In this document: positions 62,361 to 64,000 of the stretch, piece after piece | Layout: each line of letters begins with the position of its first letter | Numbering within the stretch: the first letter of the stretch is position 1 | NCBI GenBank assembly: GCA_002105175.1 | Contig: MCGE01000038.1 | Span: 1 to 64,000, forward strand | Direction: 5' to 3' | DNA: 64,000 bases | DNA from: Absidia repens | Lineage: Eukaryota; Mucoromycota; Mucoromycetes; Mucorales; Cunninghamellaceae | The notes under the pieces: generated by a model | What the model was told of the DNA's origin: nothing | Seen by the model: only the letters and a program-made list of their open reading frames with translations | Database searches by the model: none | Translations under genes and position numbers: made by a program

Positions 62361-62710
62361 GTGAAGAATAACTAGAAGGTAAGAAAACTGGGTGGTGAAA
62401 CATCATTACGTGTCGCTTTTTCACACATACTAAGTTTTTCATATCCTTTTTTCTCGTAGACCAAGTTTTTTTTCTTTTTCTTTTTTTACAGTAGATATGA
62501 CTCGGTTCCCTTGTACAACATTACAAATATTTCCCAAGAGGTAAGGTAATTGAACGAACAAAACATTACCTTCAACAAAACAGTACACTCATACTATTCT
62601 CTTATAGCACAACTTCCCCTGCTTCATACTGAAATGTTGCTGCGTCTGAGGTGATAATGGCATATCTTTGCTTCTGTTGGAGGAAGCTCCCTCAGAAGCT
62701 ATTTAGTAGT

Positions 62711-62749
<39 letters not shown>

Positions 62750-62984
62750 TTAAGTATGTAGAACATAGTATGTAGTATGTAGTATGTAGTATCTCTTCTT
62801 TACTTTGTAGTATAGTTGGTATTCGTTGTATTTTATTATTATTGTTATTATTTGTATGTAGTATTGATAGTATCGTTATTATTACGTTTGAATAAAAGAA
62901 GCCCTGTTTGTTGACCCAATTATATGAATGTATGGAAGCTATAGTATTGATGTCAAGGAGTGTGTATTTCAAATGAGTCATCGT

Positions 62985-63105
62985 ATCAGTCCGTATATAC
63001 CCTTGTATCGTCCAATAAGTGACCATCATAAACCCGTTTATACCCTTGTATCGTCCAATAAGTGATCATCATAGACCTGTAAATACTCATTTATCGTCCA
63101 ATGAC
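62985..63105 (+). repeat. Short tandem repeats with ATCGTCCAATAAGTGA
   Basis: Three copies spaced about 50 bp apart contain (T/A)TACCCTTGTATCGTCCAAT or a variant, followed by ATCATAGACC-type sequence. They lie inside the CACTA-like element next to its right subterminal region. Confidence 0.8.
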
Positions 63106-63348
63106 ATTGTCCATTATGAGAAAAATATAGACGAGGATCAATCAATATTTTATTGATTTTATTGATTGAATTATTGATTAAAATTGATAGATTTATAAGA
63201 AGTCAATCAATATTTTAAATATTGATTGAACCTTATTTTAAGCCCTGAATCAATCAATAATCAATCAATAAAATCAATTTTTTTTTCCGCTGTGTGCCGC
63301 TCTAAAAACGTGTTTCTTATATTAGATTTTAAGTGAAAAGCCACAAAT

Positions 63349-63421
63349 GGCCTCGTAGCGAAATGGATATCGCGTCAGACTTCGGATCTGAAGGTTGTGG
63401 GTTCGAGTCCCATCGAGGTCG
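63349..63421 (+). tRNA. tRNA-Arg (anticodon UCG)
   Basis: The cloverleaf is complete without an intron. The acceptor stem GGCCTCG pairs with CGAGGTC (one G-U), followed by discriminator G63421. The D arm is GCG/CGC, the anticodon stem TCAGA/TCTGA has loop CTTCGGA (anticodon TCG at 63382-63384), and the T arm has GGTTCGAGTCC (B box). It decodes CGA. A short T run (TCTTTT) about 20 bp downstream can serve as RNA polymerase III terminator. The CACTA-like element ends 54 bp upstream. Confidence 0.95.
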
Positions 63422-64000
63422 TTATCTTTTGCCGAGAAAATCTTTTCTTTTATTAGTTTTTTTAATTTTGGATGTCTAAGACTGTAAAGATTTGTGGGTT
63501 TGTTAAGAAACAGCGTATTTTCACTTTTTTACATACCTTTATCGTCATTGATGCTGTGGCCTTTGTTATGGCTGTTTTTATAACTAGATACCGAATAGGT
63601 TTTGTTTAATAGTAATATTTGGTAGACCTAGAATAGTTTCTTGCACCAAATGTATAAGGCAGGTAAGATTTTTGATCTATTTTCCTGATGAGTGTCAAGG
63701 ATGATTTTTCTCTTGGGCGGAACTTGAATAATTTGGTTCCTGGCGGAGTTTCACAAATGAGAATACTAGGTATGATTTGTATCAATGATGTTGATGATAA
63801 TAAGTAGTGAGCACCAGAACTTTTGTAGATAAAAGTCCAACTTCATAAAATAAAATAAGTAAAGGTTTTGACCTAAGTTGGCTCAATAAAATAAAAAGAG
63901 GTTTCCATAACAAAGTAGAAACAAAAGATAATTTGGTGGTTAAAAAAAACCATTTGTACTATACTTATATGATCGATATTTTTTTTTTTTTTTTTTTTTT
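63422..64000. other. AT-rich end of window, no gene seen
   Basis: Spacer after the tRNA with no recognisable reading frame or repeat. The window ends in a run of about 22 T. Confidence 0.5.

Larger units (their letters stand above)
61107..63294. mobile_element. Non-autonomous CACTA-like (EnSpm/CMC-type) element
   Basis: Imperfect terminal inverted repeats: CACAGTGGAAAAAAAAATCG at 61107 and, on the opposite strand from 63294, CACAGCGGAAAAAAAAATTG. A 3-bp direct duplication TGC flanks them (61104-61106 and 63295-63297). Both ends carry dense ATTGATT/AATCAAT subterminal repeats (61127-61215 and 63138-63276). CAC-start termini, 3-bp duplication and subterminal repeats are the hallmarks of CACTA elements. 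No transposase frame is present in the 2,188 bp. The interior has tandem repeats, a 36-nt T run (62713-62748) and a GTAGTAT microsatellite. Confidence 0.65.

Overview
The window is nuclear DNA from a fungus, most likely an early-diverging (Mucoromycota/Mucorales-type) species. The evidence is AT-rich sequence, many short GT-AG introns (about 45-130 nt, often with branch-like CTAAC/CTAAT), pyrimidine-rich promoters, AATAAA-type 3' ends, long poly(A)/poly(T) runs inside introns and spacers, and a single-gene beta-alpha fatty acid synthase. The phylum call is inference from gene content; no species can be named.

Layout. 0.16-4.85 kb: two minus-strand membrane hydrolase genes (AIG1/FAR-17a-like and TMEM62-like). 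5.2-7.8 kb: gene-free, with a large inverted-repeat pair and a dispersed-repeat copy. 8.2-9.5 kb: coiled-coil protein resembling Nup58/Nup49. 9.9-13.7 kb: a long secreted, highly repetitive acidic protein with a Kre9/Knh1-like N-terminal domain. 14.4-16.7 kb: GUP1-type MBOAT acyltransferase (+). 18.1-18.7 kb: prefoldin subunit 1 (+). 18.9-20.9 kb: ankyrin protein (-). 21.4-23.7 kb: LAT/Mup1-type amino-acid permease (-). 23.9-24.7 kb: ribosomal protein eL32 with a 5'-UTR intron (+). 26.6-28.6 kb: AGC kinase of the NRC-2/Fpk1 group (-). 29.6-31.4 kb: mitochondrial RsmH/METTL15-type rRNA methyltransferase (+). 31.9-35.6 kb: repeat copies and a decayed PiggyBac-like transposase. 35.9-48.4 kb: fused fatty acid synthase (-). 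49.5-51.1 kb: PA-TM-RING E3 ligase (+). 52.5-53.9 kb: Rho1-type GTPase (+). 54.3-56.6 kb: caleosin with a long C-terminal tail (+). 57.2-59.0 kb: PP2C phosphatase (-). 60-63.3 kb: another dispersed-repeat copy and a 2.19-kb CACTA-like element. 63.35 kb: tRNA-Arg(UCG).

The genes are ordinary single-copy housekeeping and membrane genes, not an operon or clear cluster. Several touch lipid metabolism (fatty acid synthase, GUP1, caleosin, AIG1-like lipid hydrolase, flippase kinase), which would fit a lipid-storing fungus, but co-function is not shown by the sequence.

Most notable observations: (1) the P-loop lysine codon of the Rho GTPase can only be assembled in frame with GT-AG introns if it is split over three introns, through two successive one-nucleotide exons (A, then G), each flanked by excellent splice sites; (2) the fatty acid synthase shows an apparent one-base deletion in its ketoacyl synthase domain; (3) at least seven copies of an undescribed dispersed repeat of about 0.3-0.65 kb, whose antisense strand carries AATAAA signals at a conserved place; (4) a CACTA-like non-autonomous element with 3-bp target duplication and ATTGATT subterminal repeats; (5) a Kre9-like secreted protein built from three independent tandem-repeat systems.
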